A DNA stretch of 45,974 bases from the NCBI GenBank assembly GCA_003141795.1, contig PLNO01000300.1:53755-99728 (forward strand). The letters are read 5' to 3'. Numbering within the stretch: the first letter of the stretch is position 1; every line of letters begins with the position of its first letter. Positions 9,051 through 16,281 of this stretch are shown in pieces. A program made the translations under genes and the position numbers. The notes beneath the pieces were generated by a model. That model did not search any database and had not been told where the DNA came from. It saw only the letters and a list, made by a program, of their open reading frames with translations. This DNA is from Spirochaetaceae bacterium. Its GTDB lineage: Bacteria > Spirochaetota > Spirochaetia > SZUA-6 > Fen-1364.

Positions 9051-9148
9051 GTTTCAACTCACGCATCCCCGAAGGGGTGCGATGCCCTAGCACTGGCGAA
9101 ACCCAACCCACCCAAGTTTCAACTCACGTGCCATGCGGCACGACCGAC
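9051..9148 (-). CRISPR. CRISPR-like unit: two diverged repeats and one 32-base spacer
   Basis: Two units start with the same 12 bases, GTTTCAACTCAC, at 9051 and 9116, 65 bases apart. Read on the minus strand each is about 33 bases, carries a hairpin and ends in the same 13 bases CGTGAGTTGAAAC, like the 3' end and 5' tag of type I-C/III repeats. Repeat 9051-9083 has stem CGCACCCC against GGGGATGCG with one bulged base. Repeat 9116-9148 has stem CGTGCC against GGCACG around GCAT. The stems differ in sequence but both pair. The spacer is 9084-9115. There are no cas genes in the window. It may be a remnant, an orphan mini-array using host Cas proteins, or a structured RNA that only resembles CRISPR. 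Confidence 0.55.
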
Positions 9149-9156
9149 TCACTGAC

Positions 9157-9165
9157 GATATAGCA
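9157..9165 (-). promoter_or_regulatory. Possible extended -10 for the CRISPR-like unit
   Basis: On the minus strand TGCTATATC matches an extended -10 (TG-n-TATA-like hexamer) about eight bases before the first repeat in transcription order. There is no good -35 at 16-18 bases. If used, transcription would start almost at the repeat, as in short leader-driven arrays. Confidence 0.3.
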
Positions 9166-9272
9166 CAATAAAGACCGCTACTCTCTGATAACACGCGCTT
9201 TTCCAGAATTGTGCGTTATGCGACACACTGAAACTTCAGGTTCGAACCTTCGCCCTTGCTGTCAGTCTCCGC

Positions 9273-9710
9273 CTATCGCCCTGCCACCCACGACCACGCG
9301 ATCCCTCGCGCAAATGCTCCAATCCACTCGGGAGCGGGAACTGATTGGGATGAAAACCGCACCAAAACCGCCCATGGCCGAAGGGGCATCTTCAGTTGGC
9401 CCAAGGGGCTGCCAAACGTGCGGTGGCACAAACCGTCCATCTCGTTCCAGGCCCGTCTACCATCCTCGCTCCCGACGAAGATCGCAGCCACAGGGATCCT
9501 CGCCCGAAAGACGCCGAGTGAGAGGGCACCATCACTTGTGCCCCCTTGCAGGGTGAAGATCTCCTGTCCAGGCACCGTCACCGCGGAGCCACCGAAGCCC
9601 TGTGAAAGGACAGCCAAAATCGTCGGCATGAGCGAATCTTCTCCGTCGCGCGGAGCAATCTCGGTGAGATGGCATGTGTTGAAGTCAACGAAAACGATCG
9701 CATCGGTCAT
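9273..9710 (-). CDS. Hypothetical protein, 145 residues
   Basis: The start at 9710 (MTDAIVFVDFNTCHLTEIAP) is preferred over the longer frame from 9755 because GGAGAGGGAAG lies just upstream of it. The protein has hydrophobic strands (AIVFVDFN, ILAVLSQGFGGSAVTV, ARIPVAAIFVG) suggesting a small alpha/beta fold, and a tryptophan-rich C-terminus. I recognise no family or catalytic motif. It is divergent from the DnaB-like gene at 9848, about 137 bases away. Confidence 0.6.
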   Translation of the reverse strand: MTDAIVFVDFNTCHLTEIAPRDGEDSLMPTILAVLSQGFGGSAVTVPGQEIFTLQGGTSDGALSLGVFRARIPVAAIFVGSEDGRRAWNEMDGLCHRTFGSPLGQLKMPLRPWAVLVRFSSQSVPAPEWIGAFARGIAWSWVAGR

Positions 9711-9847
9711 TGCTATTCTTCCCTCTCCTTCCCGCTCGGTGAAGGTCCCAGACACCGCGATCGGCTATGGCCGTCGGGCGCGCAAGTATCTTGGGCAGTC
9801 TGGCAGAGGTTCGATCGTGACTTCAGCGGTCGCGTTCGTTTTGCGAG

Positions 9848-10684
9848 GTGCCGAGCAAGATACTCTCGATGAAAATCCAGAATTCGCGGGACTTGATCCT
9901 CGCCTACATGGAAGAACTCAGACCCTCGACCAGCACGCCCCGAAGGTTCTCTCCAGTCTACGGATTCTGCTCCTCAGGCGGCTTGGATCATGCAGTGGAC
10001 GTTGGCAAGCTGCTGCTCTTGCTTGGCAAGGACCCGCGCTGTCTCATAATCAACTACCTGGCCTCTGAGAGTTGCCTGTGGGAGCGGCCGTCCCTGTACG
10101 TCAGCCAGCGCGAGCGCCCCGAAACGGTGGTCGTTGAGCTGCTGTCTTCGATCTCGGGCGCCAGCTTGGAGGAGCTGGCAGCTCACCACGTCGATCCTCA
10201 CGCCTATGCCAGCGTCCACGCCGCCGCCCTGGATATGCTTTTTGCGCCTTTGTATTTTTCAGCGGTCAACGATGTGCCCTCCCTTGAGGGGATTGTCATG
10301 AAGGCAAAGAAACGCTTTGGCGTTCTGAACGTTTTTGTGGACGACATGTCTCTCCTTCGACTCGACCCGAGGAGGCAACCAGCGGAGAGCGACCTGCCTC
10401 ATGTCTGCAAGAAGCTGCAAGCACTCGCCCGCAGAGCTGAGGTTGCCATCTTCGGCGGTCTCACGTCGATGGACCTGCGAAACGCGAGTTCGATGGCCGA
10501 CACTGCCATGCGCCTTGAGAACCTGGGATGCGGCATGGCTCGATTGGGAATCCAGCGGCGAGGCGAGACGAAGCCTCGCTTCAGTCTGGCCTCGATCTGC
10601 CCAAATTGCGGCAGGATCGAAAGGCTCAGGCGCACACCATGGACCGAGGTCTCGAATAGGTTCGAGAAGATGCAGAGAGACTGA
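9848..10684 (+). CDS. RecA/DnaB-fold protein with degenerate Walker A
   Basis: The protein has 278 residues from GTG 9848; an in-frame ATG at 9869 is an alternative. The layout follows the C-terminal ATPase of replicative helicases: a Walker A position (GFCSSGGLDHAVD), then GKDPRCLIINYLASES where DnaB has its strand after the P-loop helix. Next come a Walker B-like strand (FGVLNVFVDDMSLLRLD) and HVCKKLQALARRAEVAIFGGLTSM, close to DnaB's 'ALARELNVPVIALSQL' region. The P-loop lacks the Lys-Ser/Thr pair, so ATP hydrolysis is doubtful. The tail has ICPNCGR, one Cys pair. It may bind DNA or a helicase without acting as a motor; that is inference. Upstream spacing gives no strong ribosome site. Confidence 0.6.
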   Translation: MPSKILSMKIQNSRDLILAYMEELRPSTSTPRRFSPVYGFCSSGGLDHAVDVGKLLLLLGKDPRCLIINYLASESCLWERPSLYVSQRERPETVVVELLSSISGASLEELAAHHVDPHAYASVHAAALDMLFAPLYFSAVNDVPSLEGIVMKAKKRFGVLNVFVDDMSLLRLDPRRQPAESDLPHVCKKLQALARRAEVAIFGGLTSMDLRNASSMADTAMRLENLGCGMARLGIQRRGETKPRFSLASICPNCGRIERLRRTPWTEVSNRFEKMQRD

Positions 10685-11486
10685 TTGCATAGCCGACCAT
10701 GTACCATCGTCGTGCGGTCGCGTTCAGAAGGATCACAAACCTCCTACGGATGAACACCCCGAAAGAAAAAATTTCCTTGATCATTCGTTCCTTTACCGAA
10801 AAATCGCTGCCGTGGTTCTCTTTCCAGGTGAAACTGAGTTTCGCCACGTGAAAGCGGCTCCACTTTCACGTGGTGAAAGGGCCCGTCTGCCCGCCCAAGG
10901 CTTCTGCCATAGGTCGAGCCCGAACCAACCCTTCCCCTCGGGTCTCTCTCCAGCACCAAATCCTGCTTGCCCCGTTCTACTATTCGTGGAGAACGTTGCC
11001 CGCCCGTTCGACCATCTATTGACCGAGGCGACTATCAACTGACCGATTTGACTTTGTCGATGGCAGACCTTCAGAGTGCGCTCGATGGCGTTGGTATCCA
11101 GCGACGCAAATCACGACTTTTCGCACTTTTCGTCGCGCATTGGGGGTAGGAAACACGCTCTGGGCGTCTCGGAAAATCTAGGATATTTCCAGACAAAATA
11201 GATCCCGTCGCAGGATTCGGCCAGGATTGGCTCCTGGCGACCTCGTGAGGCAGCTTGCGGTCGACGTTGAGAGGCCGCAACCCATCGGAGACAGACTGGT
11301 GCCCCCGAGGAGCAGGCATTCTGCCATTCCAGTCGGCTTGTGACCGCACTTCCTGTGGAGATCGTATCGCCCTCCAAAATGGTCGAAGCCCCTCCTTCGA
11401 AACGGAACTTCGATCGACCACGGCGGGTGGATGGGAGCGACGCGCCCTGTGCGGCCCCAATAGTAGGCGCGAACCCACGGAGTCGT
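10685..11486. other. Long intergenic region with palindromic elements
   Basis: About 800 bases show no supported gene. The left part (10750-10810) is AT-richer. A minus-strand frame from 10847 (GTG) to 10626 has an acceptable protein look but overlaps the end of the DnaB-like gene and begins inside the inverted repeat, so it was not called. The right part (11050-11480) has several short frames only. The region could hold a replication or transfer site or decayed genes. Confidence 0.45.
10844..10873. repeat. Perfect 11-bp inverted repeat with 8-base loop
   Basis: CCACGTGAAAG (10844-10854) and CTTTCACGTGG (10863-10873) are exact reverse complements. A weaker pair (GGTGAAAC and GTTTCGCC, near 10828-10845) sits directly to its left, and GTGAAAG recurs at 10873. 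The clustering of GTGAAA motifs in both orientations suggests a protein-binding array or a strong RNA hairpin. No T-run follows. Confidence 0.6.
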
Positions 11487-11855
11487 CTATCTGCGTCCTG
11501 ATGCCCCTCGGGTCGACGTCGGTTCTCCGTCGTAGGCGGATTGGCTGATCCACTCAATGAGCCTACCCTCGTCGAGTAGGATTCGGCTCCCGATTCGGTA
11601 GTGGGGAATGCGCTTTGTGGAAGTGAGCCGATAGAGCGCGCTCCTGCTGACCCGTAGGAACTCCGCGGCTTCACGCAGACTGAGTAGCCGCCTCCTCCTG
11701 GGCTTTTCTTCACCATCCGCGTTCGTGTTCTTGACAGGTGAGACCGCCTGTGGCTCTTTCGCAGGCTGCGCTCGGGACTCCAAGTCAGCGAGCTCTCTCT
11801 GAATGCCCTGAAGCGCGGGAATAAGGTGTCTCAGGATGATTGCCGCTGTACCCAC
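11487..11855 (-). CDS. MerR/excisionase-type helix-turn-helix protein
   Basis: The protein has 122 residues from a GTG with AAGGAGG seven bases upstream. A predicted helical N-terminus (residues 5-30) and a basic linker (KPRRRR) lead into a compact winged HTH at about 57-103. It reads LLSLREAAEFLRVSRSALYRLTSTKRIPHYRIGSRILLDEGRLIEWI in two pieces, with the helix pattern and the basic wing typical of HTH_17/excisionase proteins. Such proteins act as recombination directionality factors or small regulators in mobile elements. It probably binds DNA near the island's integrase or controls a neighbouring operon, but no target is seen. It is divergent from the nuclease pair at 12185. Confidence 0.8.
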   Translation of the reverse strand: MGTAAIILRHLIPALQGIQRELADLESRAQPAKEPQAVSPVKNTNADGEEKPRRRRLLSLREAAEFLRVSRSALYRLTSTKRIPHYRIGSRILLDEGRLIEWISQSAYDGEPTSTRGASGRR

Positions 11856-12184
11856 TGCTCAGCCTCCTTTCAGTTGCCCGTCCGAAGCCTTTCTGGCTCG
11901 ACTATCGCTGAGAGCAGAGTCTCGGTCCAGAGCAGACCGTAAGAGCGTGACCTGGCAAGCTGAGCCAATGGCCAGATCCCTGGACAGACACGAACCTCCG
12001 CGACGGCTACTCGCTTGGTCCCCCAAGACTGAACACCTTGAGGACCGACTTTGAACGGAGCATTATCACCAGCGTGTGGACCTTGGATCTGCCCCGCCTC
12101 GTTTGGTGATCCAGCGGGCCGCGTCCACAGTGAGCAGCACCAAGTTCGACTAATTGTGAGCAATCACAGGGATAGGGGGATGTC
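11856..12184. other. Divergent intergenic region between HTH gene and EEP/PLD operon
   Basis: No gene is supported. TGTGA and TCACA (12155-12159 and 12164-12168) form a short dyad 17 bases before the EEP start; with a 4-base gap it is too tight for a CRP site but could be an operator, possibly for the HTH protein. Confidence 0.4.
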
Positions 12185-13015
12185 TTGAGAGTGATCTCGT
12201 GGAACTGCAACAGAGCAGCCTCATCAAGAAGAAGCTGGGAATACCTGCTTGAGCTTGCCCCAGATGTCGCACTCCTCCAAGAGGTTGGTTCGATCCCAGA
12301 GTCCGTCAAGGCACTGTATTCAGTACAATCCCAGATCGCCAGAAAAGAGAATGGAGCCGAACAAAGCTTCATGACCGTCGTTCTTGCCAAGCCTGACATC
12401 CAGGCAAGCTTCCAACTGAGCAGCAGACTCACGTGGGTGCAGAGGGAACTCCAGTGGTTCTCGGGCAACTTCGTGTCATGCCTGCTCAGGGTCGATCCAG
12501 CGACACACCTTCGGGTGGTCTCGGTGTATAGCCCAGCGTGGCCAGTGGCGAAGGGACGATTGGTCGGCGAGGACGTTACCGAGGTGAAACTGACGCTGAA
12601 CAAGGACGTCTGGGCTGCCGACCTACTCTGGGCCGCACTTCGAGAGATTCTACCCAATAGAAAAGAGCCATGGATCATCGCAGGAGACTTCAACTGCTCC
12701 GAGACTTTCGATGCTTGGAAGGACGGGCCCCGCGGCAATAAGGAGTACCTCGATCGGATGAAGCACGTCGGGCTGACCGAATGCCTCAGGCACCATCAAG
12801 GCCGCCTTGTGCCTACTTACCTCAACAAGGACGGCAAGACCCACGAACATCAGATGGATCACCTGTTCGTCACGGGCGATCTTGCCTCAGTCCTGGTCGA
12901 CTGCAAGGTAGGAGACAATGAGGTCGTTTTCCAACAGAAGCTCAGCGACCATCTTCCTATTGTTGCGGACTTCAGCTTCGTGGGGCCTTCAACCCGATCA
13001 GGAGGCCAGACATGA
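12185..13015 (+). CDS. Endonuclease/exonuclease/phosphatase (EEP) family nuclease
   Basis: The protein has 276 residues from a TTG start with AGGGGGA five bases upstream. The EEP metal and catalytic motifs appear in order: SWNCNRAA (Asn, residue 7), ALLQEVG (Glu, about 33), YSPAWP, IIAGDFNCSE (Asp and Asn, about 168-170), QMDHLFVTGD (about 222) and LSDHLPIVADF (Asp-His, about 255). The fold is that of exonuclease III, DNase I and inositol phosphatases. It may cut DNA or RNA; without a targeting domain specificity may come from the neighbour. Its last four bases overlap the ATG of the PLD-type gene, so both are made together. The pair is a candidate two-nuclease module. Confidence 0.85.
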   Translation: MRVISWNCNRAASSRRSWEYLLELAPDVALLQEVGSIPESVKALYSVQSQIARKENGAEQSFMTVVLAKPDIQASFQLSSRLTWVQRELQWFSGNFVSCLLRVDPATHLRVVSVYSPAWPVAKGRLVGEDVTEVKLTLNKDVWAADLLWAALREILPNRKEPWIIAGDFNCSETFDAWKDGPRGNKEYLDRMKHVGLTECLRHHQGRLVPTYLNKDGKTHEHQMDHLFVTGDLASVLVDCKVGDNEVVFQQKLSDHLPIVADFSFVGPSTRSGGQT

Positions 13016-14154
13016 TTCGGCTGCTTTCGGAGAGCTTGCAGGAAGACTTCTATGAGCTCCTAGACGGCGTTTCTAGCATCATCCGCTTCATTTGTCCATT
13101 TGTCGGCCCCAACACGGCATCAAGGTTGGCGGACATCGTAGGTGTCAGGAGAATTCAGGCTTTTCTCATTACTCGATTTTCGCGAGCCGACTTCTTCAAG
13201 GGAGTCAGCAGCATTCATGGCTTGGAGAAGCTTGCGCTTGCGGGGGTGCGAATCAAGGCTGTCAAGAACTTGCACGCGAAGTTCTACCTGCTTGACTCCA
13301 GTGCCCTGATACTTGGATCGTCAAACTTCACCGACGGCGGGTTTCTCCATAACCTGGAAATCAACGTAATCGTGGAGGACGAGCCAGAGGTCATTGAACG
13401 GGCGGAGGCGTGCTTCACCGAAATAGATGGTGCGATCGACCCTCTATTCGAAGTATCCCTTGAGAAGATCATCAAGGAACGCGAGTTCCTCGACAATCTC
13501 CCGCTGAGTCCTCGCGGGGTTGAACGATCTTTCGCGAGGTCGTTTGACTTTGGCGCAGTCCTCACTTCCGCAAAGCTGACGGACGAAGTTGAAGAGTTCA
13601 TTCGTTTGCCCGCCGCTATAGATCTTGCGGGTGATGCTTGGCTGAAGTTCGAAGGCCTTGTTGAGAGACGCCACCCAGGAGAGGAGACAGCAACCAGACA
13701 GAGGACTGGCGGCGCCTACATCACCAGTTTTCCGAAGCGACCGCTTGGGATAAAACAGGACGACACAATCTTCCTGGCTATTTTGAGCTTCAACCGCAAC
13801 GGTCAGCCCATGCCCATGATCGTTGGGTACGGTCAAGCCGAGGGCTTCGACCCTGCCAACGTACACTTGCCAGAAGCGAAGACTGCGAATCCTCTTCTCG
13901 AAAGGTATCCGTACTACGTGAGGCTCACGGAACTACGACTCATCAACGCGCCTGCGTCTGAAGGGGTCCCGATGTCTGAGCTGTATTCACGGATAGGCAA
14001 CGCGGCGTTCCCCAGCACCCGAGCAATCCCCGTCAGTACTGTGAAGCTGCACCAGCTCCACCACCGCCGAGACAAGCTGCGGCTCACCAGCGAAGCAAAG
14101 GCCTTTCTCATCGAAGAGCTTGAAAAGACGATGGCCGCACATGGCGTGAAATAG
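13012..14154 (+). CDS. Phospholipase D-like nuclease
   Basis: The protein has 380 residues. The PLD signature is at residue 88: HAKFYLLD followed by LILGSSNFTDGG, giving His-x-Lys-(x)4-Asp with the Gly-Ser-x-Asn tail. Only one copy is visible, so the active enzyme is probably a dimer, as for BfiI-like restriction enzymes and Nuc. The C-terminal half (about 180-380) is unrelated and may bind DNA or sense a ligand; KQDDTIFLAILSFNRNGQPMPMIVGYG looks like a beta-rich domain. The start overlaps the EEP stop (ATGA). The tandem nucleases suggest a restriction or damage system; substrates are not known. Confidence 0.85.
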   Translation: MIRLLSESLQEDFYELLDGVSSIIRFICPFVGPNTASRLADIVGVRRIQAFLITRFSRADFFKGVSSIHGLEKLALAGVRIKAVKNLHAKFYLLDSSALILGSSNFTDGGFLHNLEINVIVEDEPEVIERAEACFTEIDGAIDPLFEVSLEKIIKEREFLDNLPLSPRGVERSFARSFDFGAVLTSAKLTDEVEEFIRLPAAIDLAGDAWLKFEGLVERRHPGEETATRQRTGGAYITSFPKRPLGIKQDDTIFLAILSFNRNGQPMPMIVGYGQAEGFDPANVHLPEAKTANPLLERYPYYVRLTELRLINAPASEGVPMSELYSRIGNAAFPSTRAIPVSTVKLHQLHHRRDKLRLTSEAKAFLIEELEKTMAAHGVK

Positions 14155-14171
14155 AAGGGTTTTCTGCCCGA

Positions 14172-14400
14172 CTACTCCGTCCCGTGCTTAGGGGCTTCTT
14201 CACTCCCAAGAGTCATGTGGCCGCAGTTCGTGCAGACCAAGCGTGACCCTTGGTTGCCCTCGCGGAACGCAGAGCAGTGCTATGCGATCTCATTTCGTGG
14301 CACAGCCTCTTGGGGGCGTTCTTGCTGTTCATCGTCACCACATTCCCCATGTTCGACACCGCCGTTCTGGGGGCGGATCCCTTCCCCAACTCCCAGTCAC
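14172..14400 (-). pseudogene. Possible broken small zinc-ribbon gene
   Basis: One minus-strand frame reads like protein on both sides of an amber codon at 14280-14282: ECGDDEQQERPQEAVPRNE, then after TAG HCSAFREGNQ and LVCTNCGHMTLGSEEAPKHG to the stop at 14172. The Cys-x-x-Cys-Gly-His pattern suggests a zinc ribbon. A CAG to TAG change would explain the stop. The frame is closed upstream by TGA near 14399, and no standard start is seen. Chance cannot be ruled out. Confidence 0.25.
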
Positions 14401-14606
14401 AGCAGCAAGTTCGATTGTGACCTCTGACTCTATCGTGATCAGTCAGGCCCCTTCATGAGGTGATCGAAGCACTTGACTGGCGTGCTACCATTTGCAAAGT
14501 AAGAAATTGTTGGGCCTTTTTTGCCAAAGCGATGAGTATTCTCTACCTCCTTTAGCCCATCGGGGAGTTGTACGCTTTCGGCAACGGCGGCCAAAAGGAG
14601 AAGCAC
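14401..14606. other. Non-coding region upstream of rmuC-like gene
   Basis: No gene is supported. TTGACT at 14473-14478 is a good -35 match, but no convincing -10 follows at 16-18 bases. The ribosome site AAGGAG for the next gene is at 14595-14600. Confidence 0.4.
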
Positions 14607-16061
14607 GTGATTGAGACTCTGCTTGTCTTGATGGTGATCGGGGTATGTATCATCATTGCTCTCGCGAGCGCTCTTCTTTTGCTGGTACTGAGGCAGAGGC
14701 CCGAATCCGCACAAGACTTCTTTCGAAACCTTGTCACGACTTCCGAAAAGGCACAGGACGAATCGCTTCGAGGCCAGTGCAAGGATATCCGAGAGGAGCT
14801 CAGCTCATCCCTCACTGTCACTAGAGCCGAACTCTCAGCGGGGATGGATCGAATGCGAACCGCCGCCTCTGAGACACAGCTTCAGTTTCAGAAGGGTGTT
14901 CAGGAACGTCTGGATGTGTTCGGCCAATCGCTGAATCAGAGCACCGATCGCGTCGCGGGAGTCCTGAGAGAGAATCGTGTGGAGCTCGTGAAGACTCTTC
15001 AGGAGAGGCTGGAGGCCCTCCAGAGAACGACCGCGGAGTCCGCAGCAACACAGGTAGCGACGATGGCGGAGATGAAAGAAAAGGTTTCGTCCTCAGTCTC
15101 CGACGGCTTGAAGGAAATCCAGGAGAAGAACGAGCAGAAGCTGGAGCAGATGCGCCTGACCGTCGACGAGAAGCTGCAGAAGACCCTGGACGAGCGACTC
15201 ACCCAAAGCTTTGAAGTGGTCAACAAGCAGCTCATCGAGGTCCAGAAGGGGCTGACTGAGATGCAGACCCTTGCTCAAGACGTGGGCGGCCTGAAGAGGG
15301 CACTCACCAACGTGAAAGTCAGAGGCATGCTGGGAGAGAGCCAACTCGGCGCGCTCCTTGAGCAGTTCCTGACGCGCGACCAGTACGATGAGAACGTGGC
15401 CGTCAAACCACGATCAGCAGAGCGGGTGGAGTTCGCCATCCGCCTTCCTGGTGGCGAAGACGGGGGACCGCTCTGGCTCCCAATCGACTCGAAGCTGCCG
15501 CTCGACGGCTACCAGCGTCTTCAGGACACCTACGAAAACGGAGAGAAAGCCGCTTGGACGCAGGCTGGAAAAGCCTTTGAGTCGCAGCTCTACACCCAAG
15601 CCGCGGCCATCTCCTCGAAGTACATCGACGTGCCACACACTACCGATTTTGCGCTCATGTACCTGCCGTTTGAGGGCCTCTATGCGGAAGCCATAAGGCG
15701 GCCAGGCGTGTTCCAGGACATTCAGAGAACGCACAGGGTGACCATCGTTGGGCCAACCACACTCGCCGCGTTTGTTTACAGCCTACAGGTTGGATTCAAG
15801 ACACTGGCGGTCAGCAAGCAATCGAGCGAAGTCTGGAGGCTGCTGGGCGCAATCAAGACCGAGTTCGGCAAATTTGGCGATGCCGTTTCGAGCGTTCAGA
15901 AGAACTTGGAGTCTGCATCGTCTAACCTGTCCAAGGTGTCAACCCGCGCTCGACAAATGGAGAAGAAGCTCGACGGAGTCCAAGCTCTGCCGCAGGAGGA
16001 GGCCCTCAAGTTGCTACCTGTCGGGAGCGAGAAGTTCGGAAATGGAGAGGACCAAGCCTGA
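14607..16061 (+). CDS. rmuC: RmuC family DNA recombination/anti-inversion protein
   Basis: The GTG at 14607 is chosen over the longer frame from 14568 because AAGGAG lies just upstream and the protein then starts directly with a membrane anchor (MIETLLVLMVIGVCIIIALAS). A long coiled-coil follows (about residues 40-230), then the RmuC domain: NVKVRGMLGESQLGALLEQ, LWLPIDSKLPLDGYQRL, ALMYLPFEGLYAEA, TLAAFVYSLQVGF. RmuC proteins carry a PD-(D/E)XK-like fold and limit inversions and foreign DNA events; homologues often sit in defence islands. Here it follows the EEP/PLD nucleases and precedes the giant helicase, all rightward. It probably acts at the membrane on incoming or replicating DNA; that is inference. 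Confidence 0.85.
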   Translation: MIETLLVLMVIGVCIIIALASALLLLVLRQRPESAQDFFRNLVTTSEKAQDESLRGQCKDIREELSSSLTVTRAELSAGMDRMRTAASETQLQFQKGVQERLDVFGQSLNQSTDRVAGVLRENRVELVKTLQERLEALQRTTAESAATQVATMAEMKEKVSSSVSDGLKEIQEKNEQKLEQMRLTVDEKLQKTLDERLTQSFEVVNKQLIEVQKGLTEMQTLAQDVGGLKRALTNVKVRGMLGESQLGALLEQFLTRDQYDENVAVKPRSAERVEFAIRLPGGEDGGPLWLPIDSKLPLDGYQRLQDTYENGEKAAWTQAGKAFESQLYTQAAAISSKYIDVPHTTDFALMYLPFEGLYAEAIRRPGVFQDIQRTHRVTIVGPTTLAAFVYSLQVGFKTLAVSKQSSEVWRLLGAIKTEFGKFGDAVSSVQKNLESASSNLSKVSTRARQMEKKLDGVQALPQEEALKLLPVGSEKFGNGEDQA

Positions 16062-16146
16062 ACAAATTTCGAGGCGGGCAGGTGCCATCGGAAACTCCTA
16101 CGCTGGTCACAACGTTTCGTCCCTCTTGAAGGTTTTGGAGCTTTTC

Positions 16147-16175
16147 TTGTCTTGGGCAGAGACATAGCGTAGAAT
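16147..16175 (+). promoter_or_regulatory. Sigma70-type promoter candidate for the giant helicase
   Basis: TTGTCT (16147-16152) and TAGAAT (16170-16175) are separated by exactly 17 bases. Transcription would start near 16182, leaving a leader of about 100 bases before the start at 16282. Confidence 0.5.
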
Positions 16176-16281
16176 CCAAAGGCATGGTCAGCAGAAGCCC
16201 ATTTGCGGCAGCCTACTCCTCCACGGCCGTCGCAAACTTCGGTTGCGGGCTCCGTTACCCGAGCCCTCTAAGGAAGATCAG

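Noticed and set aside
8986..9213. More CRISPR repeats on either side
   Set aside because: Positions one period to the left (8986) and right (9181) do not carry the GTTTCAACTCAC motif; only two units exist.
9238..9249. AGGTTCGAACCT as part of a tRNA T-arm or attachment remnant
   Set aside because: It is a perfect palindrome, the flanks do not pair as a T-stem, and no cloverleaf can be drawn around it.
10626..10847. 73-codon minus frame
   Set aside because: It begins inside the inverted repeat, overlaps the end of the DnaB-like gene and has no recognisable features.
12155..12168. CRP- or lac-operator-like dyad (TGTGA/TCACA)
   Set aside because: The gap is four bases, not six, so CRP binding is unlikely; kept only as a possible unknown operator.
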